DNA of 36,599 nucleotides from Geobacteraceae bacterium (GCA_025356035.1 JANXYN010000050.1:1-36599); one strand, 5' to 3'. Positions 1 through 7,701 are shown, counted from the stretch's first letter. Numbers and translations: made by a program. The notes: generated from the sequence alone by a model not told the origin.

Positions 1-53
1 CGGCCCCATGTGGCCGCCCAAGTTCAGGGCACCCACATAGGGGTGCCCCTACG
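1..53. repeat. Two adjacent hairpins of the GTAGGGGC type
   Basis: The window opens inside a palindromic element. CGGCC and GGCCG pair at 1-17, then GGGCACCC (27-34) pairs with GGGTGCCC (41-48) around a 6-base loop and is followed by CTACG. Read on the minus strand the second hairpin begins CGTAGGGGC, the same lead-in as elements at 19870-19917 and 34779-34801. The first hairpin may be cut by the window edge. Confidence 0.6.
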
Positions 54-71
54 CGAGTTTTGGAGGTGCTT

Positions 72-572
72 TTGAAGGTACTCATCATCAGTGCGGATAA
101 TTTTGAGGATAGCGAGCTGCTGGTTCCCTATTACCGGCTTCTCGAAGAGGGGTACCACGTGGATGTGGCCTCTCTGAAGAAAGGGAAGATCACCGGCAAG
201 CACGGCTACGAAGTGGAGGTGACCAAGACCCTGCAGGAGCTTGACCCCGCTGAGTACGATCTGCTTGTGCTCCCAGGGGGGAAGGCGCCGGAGACGGTTC
301 GGCAAGACGAGAAGGCGCTGGAGGTTGCCAGATATTTCTTCCGCAAAAGACTGCCGGTAGCCGCCATCTGTCATGGTCCCCAGATCTTGATCTCAGCGGA
401 CCTACTGGAGGGCCGGCACGCCACCTGCTACCGCTCAGTGGCCGACGAAATGAAGAGTGCCGGCGCCTTATACGAGGATCGGGAGGTGGTGGTGGACGGC
501 AATCTCGTCACCTCTCGCCAGCCATCCGATCTTCCGGCTTTCATGCGGGAGACGCTGAAACAGCTTGATTAA
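72..572 (+). CDS. DJ-1/PfpI family protein
   Basis: This encodes a 166-residue protein of the DJ-1/PfpI (class I glutamine amidotransferase-like) superfamily, whose members act as deglycases, chaperones or peptidases on damaged proteins. The nucleophile elbow is visible as AAICHGPQ with Cys100-His101, and a glutamate lies near residue 12 in FEDSELL, matching the usual Cys-His-Glu arrangement. The length matches single-domain PfpI proteins. I chose the TTG at 72 because GGAGGTG ends a few bases before it and the protein then begins MKVLIIS, the normal first beta strand. An in-frame TTG at 60 and GTG at 66 are also open. The next gene starts 22 bases after the stop, so the two probably form an operon. 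The substrate cannot be told from sequence. Confidence 0.9.
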   Translation: MKVLIISADNFEDSELLVPYYRLLEEGYHVDVASLKKGKITGKHGYEVEVTKTLQELDPAEYDLLVLPGGKAPETVRQDEKALEVARYFFRKRLPVAAICHGPQILISADLLEGRHATCYRSVADEMKSAGALYEDREVVVDGNLVTSRQPSDLPAFMRETLKQLD

Positions 573-594
573 ACGGGCAAAGGAGGCGATCGTC

Positions 595-1023
595 ATGAGA
601 AAGTTTGGTGTGGCGCTGGTACTGGCGCTGGTGTGGGCGTTACCGGTGCTGGCAGTGGCGGTGGAGAAAACAGAGAAATCGGAGAAGGTCGTCTACACCG
701 CCACCACCGACAGTGACGGGGTCCAACGCGTAGAGATCACCGGTGGCGGCTATTTTTTTCGGCCTAATTATCTCATCGTCCGGGTCAACGTGCCGGTGGA
801 ACTGAAGGTGAAGAAGGAGTCTGGCTTCGTTCCGCATAATATCGTCATGAACGAGCCGGCGGCGGGGATGGTGTTTGATCAGTCGCTCAGCAGCAACCCG
901 ACCGTAATCAAATTCACCCCGACCAAGGTCGGCAAATATCAGTTCTCCTGCAGCAAACGGCTCCTTTTCTTTGAGAGTCACCGAGAGAAGGGGATGGAAG
1001 GGACCATCGAGGTGGTGGAATAA
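595..1023 (+). CDS. Exported cupredoxin-domain protein
   Basis: This is a 142-residue protein with an N-terminal signal peptide (hydrophobic stretch about residues 4-22) followed by a single cupredoxin-like domain. The residues expected for a type 1 copper site are present in the right order: His81 (VPHN), Cys119 (FSCS), His129 and Met134, so Cys-x9-His-x4-Met closes the domain. It should therefore be a periplasmic or surface-bound mononuclear copper protein, probably an electron carrier or copper-binding factor. The ATG at 595 has AGGAGG 8 bases upstream. A strong intrinsic terminator follows directly, which closes a two-gene unit with the PfpI gene. The redox partner is unknown. Confidence 0.85.
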   Translation: MRKFGVALVLALVWALPVLAVAVEKTEKSEKVVYTATTDSDGVQRVEITGGGYFFRPNYLIVRVNVPVELKVKKESGFVPHNIVMNEPAAGMVFDQSLSSNPTVIKFTPTKVGKYQFSCSKRLLFFESHREKGMEGTIEVVE

Positions 1024-1046
1024 GGAATTGCGCGATTGGGTGAGAG

Positions 1047-1078
1047 ACAGGCGGGGCGAAAGCTCCGCCTGTTTTTTT
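1047..1078 (+). terminator. Intrinsic terminator after cupredoxin gene
   Basis: An 11-bp stem (1047-1057 with 1062-1072, one G-U pair) with a GAAA tetraloop is followed directly by seven T. It is a textbook rho-independent terminator. Confidence 0.93.
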
Positions 1079-1096
1079 GCAAGGTGCCATTCGCCC

Positions 1097-1125
1097 TTGA
1101 TTTTAGCCGGCTAACATGGTATAAG
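1097..1125 (+). promoter_or_regulatory. Probable sigma70 promoter of the aldolase gene, with palindromic spacer
   Basis: TTGATT (1097-1102) and TATAAG (1120-1125) are separated by exactly 17 bases. The spacer begins with the perfect 12-base palindrome TTAGCCGGCTAA (1103-1114), a possible repressor site. The expected start is near 1132, giving a roughly 50-base leader before the ATG at 1182. Confidence 0.6.
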
Positions 1126-1181
1126 ATGCTGCCAATTTTTTGTATACTGAAAATTTTTAATAATAGTAAAGGAGATCCACT

Positions 1182-2468
1182 ATGGCAGCAACCTATTCCG
1201 CAGATTTTGAAAAGGCGCTGGTAGTCGGCCGCCCCACCACCATCAAGACGCTTTTCCCGCACTCCAAAGCGCTCATTGTCAGTGGCAAGGCGATCGACCG
1301 TGCCATGCTCGCCAAGGGGAAAGCCATAGCCCTGGCGGCCAACGGCCGGAGCTACTTTGTCATCCGTGGTGTACTGCAGGCAGCACAGAAGGCCAATGCG
1401 GCGGTGATCATCGAGATCGCCAAGTCCGAGGGAGGGCAGAAGTCGTACTGCGCCGTCAACTACTGGAACATGGCGCGGATTGTGGATGCGCTTTGCAATG
1501 AACTCGGCATCACCGTGCCGGTCGCCATCCACGCCGACCACTACGGGATCAAGAGCGACAAAGATCTGGCCGCAGCCAAGCTGGAGATTCCGACCATGTT
1601 CGAGGCCGGGGTAACTTCCATTGCCATTGACGCGTCACACCTTCCCGACGATCAGAACCTGCTCGCCAACCTTGCCATCAACCCTTTCATTCCGAAGTGG
1701 GCGGGGCTCGAGACCGAGGTTGGGGAAATCAAGGGTTCCCAGGGGCTCTCCACCGTCCCCGAGGCGCTATTCCTCATCCAGGGGTTGAATGCCCACGGCA
1801 TCTTCCCCGACTGGATCGCCCTCAACAACGGTACCACCCACGGTCTGGAAGCGAGTGACGCGGGGATTCAGGTTGGCCTGACCGCTGATATCCATAATGC
1901 CCTGACCAAATACAAAGTGAACGGAGCCCAACACGGCACCTCGGGGAACAGCTCCGAACGGCTGCGGGAGATTGCCACCAAGACCGCCACCACCAAGGCC
2001 AACGTTGCTACCGCGCTGCAGATGATCTCCTGGGGGCTGGAGGTGAACGACTACGGCAACGCTCAGTTAGATGCTAACGGCAACTTCATCAAGAAACAGG
2101 GTGAGGGGATGACCGAGGAGCTCTGGGCCGAGATCGTCGCCTATGCCGACTCCAAGGGGTGGAAGAAGGGGGACTACAAAAGCCTCAATCTCCCCTTCGA
2201 GAACAAGCTCCTCGCCCAACCAAAAGAGATCCGCGAGCGGATGGCAAAACGGGTGGAGGAATTCGCCTACAAGCTGATCACCACCGTTTTCAACTCCAGG
2301 GACACTGCTCCCTTGGCAATCGAGGCGCTTCTCAAGGCAGGCTCCTACGACCTCGGCCCCAAGGGGAGTCGGATCGATGAACCTGCCCAATGGACCGACG
2401 CGAAGATTGTGGAAAAGGCCAAGGCCATCAACAGCGACAAGGGGCCGGCGGGGAATTTCGAGGATTGA
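1182..2468 (+). CDS. fba: Class II fructose-bisphosphate aldolase
   Basis: This 428-residue protein is a zinc-dependent class II aldolase that interconverts fructose 1,6-bisphosphate with dihydroxyacetone phosphate and glyceraldehyde 3-phosphate in cytosolic glycolysis and gluconeogenesis. The metal-site motif AIHADHYG holds His117, Asp119 and His120. His221 (TTHGLEAS) and His252 (GAQHGTSG) are the other likely zinc ligands. It is longer than the ~350-residue E. coli type and belongs to the longer class II group, with a C-terminal helical extension. The ATG at 1182 follows AAAGGAG by 7 bases. The gene has its own promoter and its own terminator, so it is probably monocistronic. In an acetate-oxidising organism it would serve mainly gluconeogenesis, which is inference. 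Confidence 0.95.
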   Translation: MAATYSADFEKALVVGRPTTIKTLFPHSKALIVSGKAIDRAMLAKGKAIALAANGRSYFVIRGVLQAAQKANAAVIIEIAKSEGGQKSYCAVNYWNMARIVDALCNELGITVPVAIHADHYGIKSDKDLAAAKLEIPTMFEAGVTSIAIDASHLPDDQNLLANLAINPFIPKWAGLETEVGEIKGSQGLSTVPEALFLIQGLNAHGIFPDWIALNNGTTHGLEASDAGIQVGLTADIHNALTKYKVNGAQHGTSGNSSERLREIATKTATTKANVATALQMISWGLEVNDYGNAQLDANGNFIKKQGEGMTEELWAEIVAYADSKGWKKGDYKSLNLPFENKLLAQPKEIRERMAKRVEEFAYKLITTVFNSRDTAPLAIEALLKAGSYDLGPKGSRIDEPAQWTDAKIVEKAKAINSDKGPAGNFED

Positions 2469-2474
2469 CAGAGC

Positions 2475-2502
2475 AGAGGGGGCGCTAAGCCCCCTTTCTT
2501 TT
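2475..2502 (+). terminator. Intrinsic terminator after aldolase gene
   Basis: GGGGGC (2478-2483) pairs with GCCCCC (2489-2494) around a 5-base loop, extended by A-T and G-U pairs, and is followed by a T-rich run. Confidence 0.85.
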
Positions 2503-2579
2503 AGGGAGAGTATTCTCCCACAAAGCCGCAAAGAAAGGGTTGGCAAACACGCTTAAGCAAAGGAGCATAAGGAATTTCC

Positions 2580-2840
2580 ATGCGATTGCGAATGTCAGAC
2601 CAGTCACGGCTGAAAAAGCCCTTCATGGTAGCGGGTGTCGTTACTGGCGCAGTGGGGAGTGCATGGTACCTCTGCCGCAACCAGCAGCACGGTAAGGTTC
2701 CCATGAGTCAGACAATACCCGATCCGGTCTGGGCGCAGTTTGTTAATGTGGCACTGATCCTGTTCGTGGCCATCTATCAGGCCAATCTGGTGCGACGGAT
2801 CGTCGAATGGTTGCAGCGGAAAGAGAAGCAGGGGAAGTAA
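2580..2840 (+). CDS. Small membrane protein, unknown function
   Basis: This is an 86-residue protein that I do not recognise. It has two hydrophobic segments, about residues 15-31 (FMVAGVVTGAVGSAWYLC) and 48-67 (FVNVALILFVAIY), with a basic C-terminal tail, so it should be an inner-membrane protein. The ATG at 2580 lies after AAGGAATTTCC. An internal ATG at 2704 preceded by AAGG would give a 45-residue one-helix protein that keeps the better-looking membrane segment, and it is a credible alternative. The alpha/beta hydrolase gene starts 25 bases downstream, which suggests co-transcription. Confidence 0.5.
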   Translation: MRLRMSDQSRLKKPFMVAGVVTGAVGSAWYLCRNQQHGKVPMSQTIPDPVWAQFVNVALILFVAIYQANLVRRIVEWLQRKEKQGK

Positions 2841-2865
2841 AATTGAGCAAAGGGGTGACCGTTAC

Positions 2866-3681
2866 ATGCGTGCAGTCATAAATGGCATAAATCTGGCGTT
2901 CGACGATACCGGTGGATCTGGCCCGGCTTTGCTCCTTATCCATGGTTTCCCTCTCTGCCGGCGGATGTGGCACCCCCAGCTGTCGAAGCTCACTGCTGCC
3001 GGCTACCGGGTCATCACTCCCGACCTGCGCGGTTTCGGCGAGAGCGATGCCCCTGATGGCCCCTATTCCATGGAGCTCTTTGCCGACGATCTCGTCGAGC
3101 TCCTCGACCATCTCGGGATCGGTCGGGCGGTTATCGGCGGGATGTCGATGGGGGGGTATGTGCTGTTCAATTTGCTGGAGCGCTACCCGGAGCGGCTCAG
3201 CGGCGCCTGCTTCATCGTCACCCGCGCCAATGCCGATGACGACCCGGCCAAGGCGCGGCGGCTCAAACTTGCCCAGGATGTCGCGAAGTTCGGTCCCCAG
3301 GTTGTTGCGGACGCCTTCGAGCCGCTGCTGTTTGCCGAGGCCTCCTTGACCCAGCGTCCAAAGCTCGTCGCTGAAGTTTACGGCTGGATGATGGCCAACG
3401 ATTCGCGCGGACTGGCGGGCGGGCTTCTTGCCATGCGCGAGAGGAAGGATTACACTCCGCTCCTCGGTACGTTCCGCGTCCCGGCCGTGGCAATCGGCGC
3501 CGAGGGGGACAAGGTGGCGCCGCCGGAGATCGCCCGCGCCATTGCCGCAGGTGTGCCTGGCTGTAAGCTCTGTATCGTTTCTGAGGCTGGACACATGGCC
3601 AATCTGGAGCACCCGGCGGCCTTCAACGTCTGCATCCTGGACTTCCTGCGCGGAGCGGGGAGTAGTGGAGGCACGCGTTGA
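2866..3681 (+). CDS. Alpha/beta hydrolase
   Basis: This 271-residue cytosolic protein has a complete alpha/beta-hydrolase fold. The oxyanion region is LLLIHGFP (residues 23-30), the nucleophile elbow is GMSMGG with Ser94, the acid is probably Asp215 (AEGDKV), and the catalytic base is His243 (EAGHMANLEHP). No signal peptide is seen. It resembles the esterase / haloperoxidase-like branch, and the true substrate is not apparent. The ATG at 2866 follows AAAGGGGTGA. The following HD-domain gene begins 22 bases after the stop, so both are probably made from one message. Confidence 0.9.
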   Translation: MRAVINGINLAFDDTGGSGPALLLIHGFPLCRRMWHPQLSKLTAAGYRVITPDLRGFGESDAPDGPYSMELFADDLVELLDHLGIGRAVIGGMSMGGYVLFNLLERYPERLSGACFIVTRANADDDPAKARRLKLAQDVAKFGPQVVADAFEPLLFAEASLTQRPKLVAEVYGWMMANDSRGLAGGLLAMRERKDYTPLLGTFRVPAVAIGAEGDKVAPPEIARAIAAGVPGCKLCIVSEAGHMANLEHPAAFNVCILDFLRGAGSSGGTR

Positions 3682-3703
3682 ACAGGCGGAGATCAGGGAA
3701 TTG

Positions 3704-4495
3704 ATGAATGACAGCACTTTTGACCGAATGAAGAGCTGGTTTGCCGGTTACTGTAGCTCCTTTTATACGGGAAATGCTGCGGATAACCGCAACATCCGCC
3801 TCAAGGAGGAGCATACCCAGGGAGTGCTCACCAATATGAACCTCCTGACCGAGAGCCTGGCCCTAACTGATCACGAGCGGCTGCTGGCGGAGGCGGTTGC
3901 CCTGTTCCATGACGTTGGAAGGTTCCAGCAGTACCAACAGTATAAAACCTTCAGGGACGCAGATTCGGTGAATCACGCAGCGCTCGGCGCAAAAATCCTG
4001 GCCGAAGAGGAATTGCTGGTGGAACTCCCTGCTGAAGAGCGGCAGACCATTATCCGGGCGGTGGCACAGCACAACGTGTTCAAGATCCCGACCGGTTTGG
4101 CGGAACGGGACCTCCTCTTCCTCAGGCTGATCCGCGACGCGGACAAGCTTGACATCTGGCGGGTGTTCATTGAATTTTATGCCCAGCCCGATGAAGAACG
4201 GGCCTCGGCGGTGGGCCTTGGCTTTCCAGATCTCCCCGTCTGCTCGAAGGAAGTGCTGGCCTGCCTGCTCCGACATGAGATGGTTGATCTGACAATGCTG
4301 AAAACTCTCAGCGACTTCAAGCTGCTGCAGTTATCGTGGGTCCATGACCTCAATTTCCCCGCGTCATTCCGGCTGATGGAGGAGCGGGATTATATCAACA
4401 AGCTGGCGGCAACGCTGCCGGCGACCAGGGAAGTTGCCGCTGCGCTGGAGAGTGTGCTTGCCTTTGTGGAGCAGAGAATGGCTCTATCAAGGTGA
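3704..4495 (+). CDS. HD-domain phosphohydrolase
   Basis: This encodes a 263-residue HD-superfamily protein, a metal-dependent phosphohydrolase fold. The signature is His37 (EEHTQG), the His69-Asp70 doublet (LFHDVGRF), a following His91 and His in AQHNVF, and a late Asp in LIRDADKLD. The spacing is like HD proteins that act on nucleotides, but the substrate cannot be assigned. The reading frame stays open far upstream, but that stretch lies inside the hydrolase gene, so I place the start at the ATG at 3704 with AGGGA just upstream. A TTG directly before it is an alternative. It is the last + gene before a convergent minus-strand cluster. Confidence 0.85.
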   Translation: MNDSTFDRMKSWFAGYCSSFYTGNAADNRNIRLKEEHTQGVLTNMNLLTESLALTDHERLLAEAVALFHDVGRFQQYQQYKTFRDADSVNHAALGAKILAEEELLVELPAEERQTIIRAVAQHNVFKIPTGLAERDLLFLRLIRDADKLDIWRVFIEFYAQPDEERASAVGLGFPDLPVCSKEVLACLLRHEMVDLTMLKTLSDFKLLQLSWVHDLNFPASFRLMEERDYINKLAATLPATREVAAALESVLAFVEQRMALSR

Positions 4496-4609
4496 TGGAA
4501 CTGCTGGGGGCGTACCAGCCCACAATGAAAGGCGCGGTGATGAGGTAGTGAGGGAAAGGTTTCAGCAGGGTAAGGATCTTGCCGGGAGGTGTGTGGCTGC
4601 AGGAACGGG

Positions 4610-4951
4610 CTACTTTCCTCCAACCTTCAGGTCCTTACTCTCCAGGACAAAGGCGTAAAGGTTACGGCAGCTCCGGATTCTCTTGAGATATACCTTGCGG
4701 GTGCTCTCGTCAAGTTTGTCGACGACCGGCAGCAGCCTGTCGAGTCTTGCCAGAAAGCCCTTCAGCTCTTCGGTTGAGAGGGACATGGGGTCGTCGGTCT
4801 TGGCACAGACCGCTTCGAATTCCTGCTGCCAGTTTTCCCCAGCGACTGCCGCAGCCACATTCCAACCGTGCAGCCAGGGGAGGGGAGAGATCCCGCCAGC
4901 CAGGGTGAGTGCCACGGTTGCGGTCAGGATGGTTTTCTTCGCCGGTATCAC
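4610..4951 (-). CDS. Small exported protein downstream of cytochromes
   Basis: This is a 113-residue protein with an N-terminal signal peptide (basic start, hydrophobic core about residues 8-20). The mature part is mainly helical and charged, with two cysteines (VCAKTDD and RSCRNLY) that could form a disulfide in the periplasm. I do not recognise the family. It begins 21 bases after the stop of a hexaheme cytochrome gene on the same strand, so it is probably the last gene of a three-gene operon and may serve cytochrome function or assembly. That link rests on position only. Confidence 0.7.
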   Translation of the reverse strand: MIPAKKTILTATVALTLAGGISPLPWLHGWNVAAAVAGENWQQEFEAVCAKTDDPMSLSTEELKGFLARLDRLLPVVDKLDESTRKVYLKRIRSCRNLYAFVLESKDLKVGGK

Positions 4952-4972
4952 AAGAGGTCCCTTTCTTCCCGG

Positions 4973-5764
4973 TTACAGCCCCGGCATCTTCTTGTCGTCC
5001 TTCATTCCTGGGTGACAGCGCTTGCAGTCATTCATCGGGAAGGCGACATTGAGATGGCATTCTCCGCAGAACTCGCCCCGCAGGATGGCGGACATGGAAA
5101 AGTGCTGGGTGGTTTTCCGTTTGATGTTGAAGGGGTCCGGGTGGCAACCGTCGCAGTCGATCCAGGCCGTGTGCTCTTTGTGCGGGAAGATGACCGGCGG
5201 GATAATGCTCCATTCTGCTTCGAGAAGCAGGGTCTTGTCGAAGGGGATGCTTGTGGACTTGACCTTCAGGTGGTTTAAGGGGGTGATTTTCCCCTGCGTT
5301 ACCGCCTCCACCCAGTTGATTCCGTCACCGTAAAAAGTCCGGGGGAATGGCAGCTTTTCCAGCTCTGCGAACTTATCCCCTCCCGCCTCCATGTCGCCGT
5401 TGTGGCAACGGTCACAGTTGCCATTGTGCTTGAACGATATTTTGCCGTTGTGGCAGGCGCCGCAGAACCGTCCGGAGCGGCTCGAAGACTCGGAGATCTC
5501 CGTGGAGTTGGTCTTCATGTTGAACTCAAGCTCGGCATGACAGACCCGGCAGGTGTAGCGCATACGGTGGATCCGGTGCGAGAACGAGACCGGCTTCACC
5601 CCGTTCTTTGTCGAGATCCGATTGATGACGATATTCCCGTACTGATCCGGCGGGAGAGGCGCGGGAAGATTGAAGAAATCAGTCCCCCCCGCGGTCCCCG
5701 CCAGGATAAGCACCGCCAGCAACAGGATGGCGCTGGTTAAAGCTGAACCGGTTTGATATGGCAT
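4973..5764 (-). CDS. Periplasmic hexaheme c-type cytochrome (tandem c7-like)
   Basis: This 263-residue protein has a signal peptide (hydrophobic residues about 9-26) and six CxxCH haem-attachment motifs: CRVCH, CGACH, CDRCH, CDGCH, CGECH and CKRCH. The motifs fall into two groups of three. Each group is preceded by a histidine pair (FSHRIH and FPHKEH) of the kind that supplies distal haem ligands in triheme c7 proteins, so the protein looks like two c7-like modules in tandem. It should carry electrons in the periplasm. Its ATG lies 28 bases inside the upstream cytochrome gene in another frame and has a weak ribosome site, so translational coupling is likely. It is clearly a paralogue of that neighbour. 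Confidence 0.92.
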   Translation of the reverse strand: MPYQTGSALTSAILLLAVLILAGTAGGTDFFNLPAPLPPDQYGNIVINRISTKNGVKPVSFSHRIHRMRYTCRVCHAELEFNMKTNSTEISESSSRSGRFCGACHNGKISFKHNGNCDRCHNGDMEAGGDKFAELEKLPFPRTFYGDGINWVEAVTQGKITPLNHLKVKSTSIPFDKTLLLEAEWSIIPPVIFPHKEHTAWIDCDGCHPDPFNIKRKTTQHFSMSAILRGEFCGECHLNVAFPMNDCKRCHPGMKDDKKMPGL

Positions 5765-6543
5765 CTTTGGCAGTCCATGAGCGGGAAGGCCACGCTGGTG
5801 TGGCAGACCCCGCAGTATTTACCCTCGAAGATTTCTGGCATGGAATATTTGGTCAGTCCTCTTTTCACGCCGATAAAAATGTCGGGGTGGCAGACTTCGC
5901 AACCGTTCCAGACCGTGTGTTTCTTGTGGGAAAAGATGATGTTCGGCAACCCTTCCACCTTGGGGTTCAAGCTGAAGTCCTTCTGGATTGCCATGGTTGA
6001 ACGCTTGATGGAGACCCCCGCCAGGAAGTCCACCGGCTTTATCAGGCCCTTCTCCTCTGCGCTCTCCCAGTTGATGCCGTTGCCAAACCGTTCCTTCGGC
6101 AGGTTTTCGGCAAACTTGTAGAATTCCGCTTCGCGGTTGGGATTCTTCTGGCTGGCGTGGCAGCGCTCGCAGCGCTTGGCATCGTCGTTAGTGAATTGTC
6201 GGGAACAGGACTCGAAAACCTTCCTGCCGCCATATTCCAGCCGGCCGTTGTGGCAGGTGCCGCAGAAATACCCCTTCATGTTCTCGGCGGCCTTGATCTC
6301 GGTCCCGCCCACCTTCATGGCAAAGCCGATATCCACATGGCAAAGCCGGCAGGTGAACTTGGCCCGGTGGGACCAGTGTTCAAAGACCACCGGCGGAAGC
6401 TTGGCATTGGCGGAAAAGTTGTTGATCAGTACATTGCCGTACTCGTGCGGCATGGTGCGGCGTTTCTTGCCGGCCCCTTCGCTCTGAAAGGCGCCGAAAC
6501 AGACAATTAGCAGACAGGTCACGACAAAGAGGATCTTTCTCAT
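5737..6543 (-). CDS. Periplasmic hexaheme c-type cytochrome (tandem c7-like)
   Basis: This 268-residue exported cytochrome has six CxxCH motifs: CRLCH, CGTCH, CERCH, CEVCH, CGVCH and CQRCH. As in its downstream neighbour they form two triplets, each opened by a histidine-containing lead (HWSHRAKFTC and FSHKKHTVWNGC). Both proteins share the start of the mature part (YGN(V/I)xIN) and the GDGINW/GNGINW segment between modules, so they arose by gene duplication. The ATG at 6543 is preferred because AGGGAG lies 6 bases upstream. A TTG two codons earlier overlaps that ribosome site. It is the first gene of the cytochrome operon. A role in periplasmic electron transfer is likely and the partners are unknown. 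Confidence 0.92.
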   Translation of the reverse strand: MRKILFVVTCLLIVCFGAFQSEGAGKKRRTMPHEYGNVLINNFSANAKLPPVVFEHWSHRAKFTCRLCHVDIGFAMKVGGTEIKAAENMKGYFCGTCHNGRLEYGGRKVFESCSRQFTNDDAKRCERCHASQKNPNREAEFYKFAENLPKERFGNGINWESAEEKGLIKPVDFLAGVSIKRSTMAIQKDFSLNPKVEGLPNIIFSHKKHTVWNGCEVCHPDIFIGVKRGLTKYSMPEIFEGKYCGVCHTSVAFPLMDCQRCHIKPVQL

Positions 6544-6575
6544 GGTCAACTCCCTCTGGGGTCAAATGGTGCCCT

Positions 6576-6604
6576 AACTTACGTCACAACTGCTGGTTTG
6601 TCAA
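6576..6604 (-). promoter_or_regulatory. Possible sigma70 promoter of the cytochrome operon
   Basis: Read on the minus strand, TTGACA (6604-6599) is followed after 17 bases by TAAGTT (6581-6576). Very AT-rich DNA lies upstream of the -35 box (6605-6620) and could act as an UP element. The -10 box is poor. Confidence 0.4.
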
Positions 6605-6633
6605 TATATTATAATTAAGCGATGCTGTGCCGT

Positions 6634-7023
6634 TCAGTGGGGATAATGGCTGGCCTTGAGCATGCCGGAGACGGCTCCGCTGGCAAAGGCGCCGCACCAG
6701 AGCATGTAGATGGTGAGACTGACCCGGTGGAAGGTGCGGTTGACGCAGTCGGCCCGCCGCATCAGGGTGGCGGTGAGGGCCAACAGGAAATGGAACGCCA
6801 TCCCTGCCAGGGAGAGGATGCCGGTAAGGTTGTGCCATTCGGGGGCCTTGCCGTAAATCATTGCGTAGCTGCTCATCTGCATGGTTCCCAGGTAGTCGAA
6901 GAACAGGCCAGTGCCGAAGACAGGCAGCTGCTTGGCGTGGAGCCCCTCGCGCCTGCCACTGAAAACTGCATAGGTATAGAATATGAGGGCGAGGTTCATC
7001 CAGATGACGGCTTTCAGGAGCAT
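6634..7023 (-). CDS. Four-helix membrane protein (HsmA/TIGR03987-like)
   Basis: This 129-residue integral membrane protein has about four hydrophobic segments: residues 5-20, 38-55, 65-86 and 103-122. From its overall pattern, including conserved tryptophan and histidine positions such as EWHNLTG and a closing GM(L)K..H, I think it belongs to the TIGR03987/HsmA group of small membrane proteins, but this is recall and not a search result. The ATG at 7023 is the only reasonable start. It stands upstream of the cytochrome operon on the same strand, separated by about 90 bases that contain a possible promoter. Confidence 0.7.
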   Translation of the reverse strand: MLLKAVIWMNLALIFYTYAVFSGRREGLHAKQLPVFGTGLFFDYLGTMQMSSYAMIYGKAPEWHNLTGILSLAGMAFHFLLALTATLMRRADCVNRTFHRVSLTIYMLWCGAFASGAVSGMLKASHYPH

Positions 7024-7032
7024 GGGTACCTC

Positions 7033-7062
7033 GTGCGACGTGCTGCGTGCGACGTGCGACGT
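7033..7062. repeat. Heptanucleotide tandem repeat, unit GTGCGAC, 4 copies
   Basis: Units start at 7033, 7040, 7047 and 7054. The second unit is GTGCTGC and the other three are GTGCGAC. The array sits directly upstream of the ATG of the membrane protein gene at 6634-7023. Confidence 0.85.
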
Positions 7063-7127
7063 AAGAATCTACTGTTTAACCGGTCCACGGTCCCGCCTCT
7101 AAACGAGAGGGGTTAATGAATGCAGAA

Positions 7128-7230
7128 AAGCTCCAGATGCAAGGCTTGCGAATCCTGAGGAATGAGGCGTACGAAAAGTACGCCGCAGTGACGAAGGATG
7201 AGCATAACGCAGCAGCTGGACTTTTTATGC
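7128..7230. repeat. Palindromic intergenic element, TGCAAGGC family, copy 1
   Basis: A ~100-base imperfect palindrome. The outer arms are AAAAGCTCCAG and CTGGACTTTTT. The words ATGCAAGGC and AACGCAGCAG lie further in, and a central 7-bp hairpin is made by GGCGTAC and GTACGCC around GAAAA. The right arm runs into the TAA stop of trmL, so the element forms the trmL 3' end and may act as its terminator. Confidence 0.8.
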
Positions 7231-7701
7231 ATTCATCAGTCTGCCCGTCTGGCGGAGCGCCTCGTACAGGACAATCCCGGCTGCGGTGGAGAGATTGAGG
7301 CTGCGGACCTTGCCGAGGATAGGGATGCGCACGCTATGCTCCAGGTTGGCCGCGATCAACTCCTCGGGAAGGCCTTTGGTCTCCTTGCCGAAGACGATGA
7401 AGTCTCCCTCCTGGAACGCGAGAGCCGTATAGCTCAGCTGGACCTTCTTGCTGGTGTAAATGAAGCGGCCAGACGGATAGGTAGCCTGGAGCTGAGCGAG
7501 ATCCTGCCAGTAGCGGACTTCCACTTCGCTCCAGTAGTCGAGGCCGGCCCGTTTCAGGGTTTTGTCGTCGGTGGCAAAGCCGAGCTTCCCCACCAGATGC
7601 AAGACACTACCGGTGGCCCCGCAGAGGCGGGCGATGTTGCCGGTGTTGGGGGGGATCTCCGGCTCCACCAGCACGATGTGAAACGGTTTGAACTGCAGCA
7701 T
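7225..7701 (-). CDS. trmL: tRNA (cytidine/uridine-2'-O-)-methyltransferase TrmL
   Basis: This 158-residue SPOUT-fold methyltransferase uses S-adenosylmethionine to 2'-O-methylate the wobble base 34 of tRNA-Leu isoacceptors. The three SPOUT motifs are visible: NTGNIARLCGATG (motif 1), FGKETKGLP (motif 2) and IPILGKVRSLNLSTAAG (motif 3, knot). The length is normal for TrmL, which lacks the extra N-terminal domain of TrmH. The ATG at 7701 has AGGAG 8 bases upstream. The frame is open further upstream, but that region holds no conserved sequence. It is divergent from serA, and its stop codon lies in the arm of a palindromic repeat. Confidence 0.93.
   Translation of the reverse strand: MLQFKPFHIVLVEPEIPPNTGNIARLCGATGSVLHLVGKLGFATDDKTLKRAGLDYWSEVEVRYWQDLAQLQATYPSGRFIYTSKKVQLSYTALAFQEGDFIVFGKETKGLPEELIAANLEHSVRIPILGKVRSLNLSTAAGIVLYEALRQTGRLMNA

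Noticed and set aside
2743-3717. Minus-strand ORF (324 residues) opposite the alpha/beta hydrolase
   Set aside because: The + strand hydrolase has an intact catalytic triad. The minus frame has biased antisense composition.
7116-7298. Short + ORF of 60 residues upstream of the trmL end
   Set aside because: It is a reading of the palindromic repeat at 7128-7230 plus antisense trmL, not a gene.
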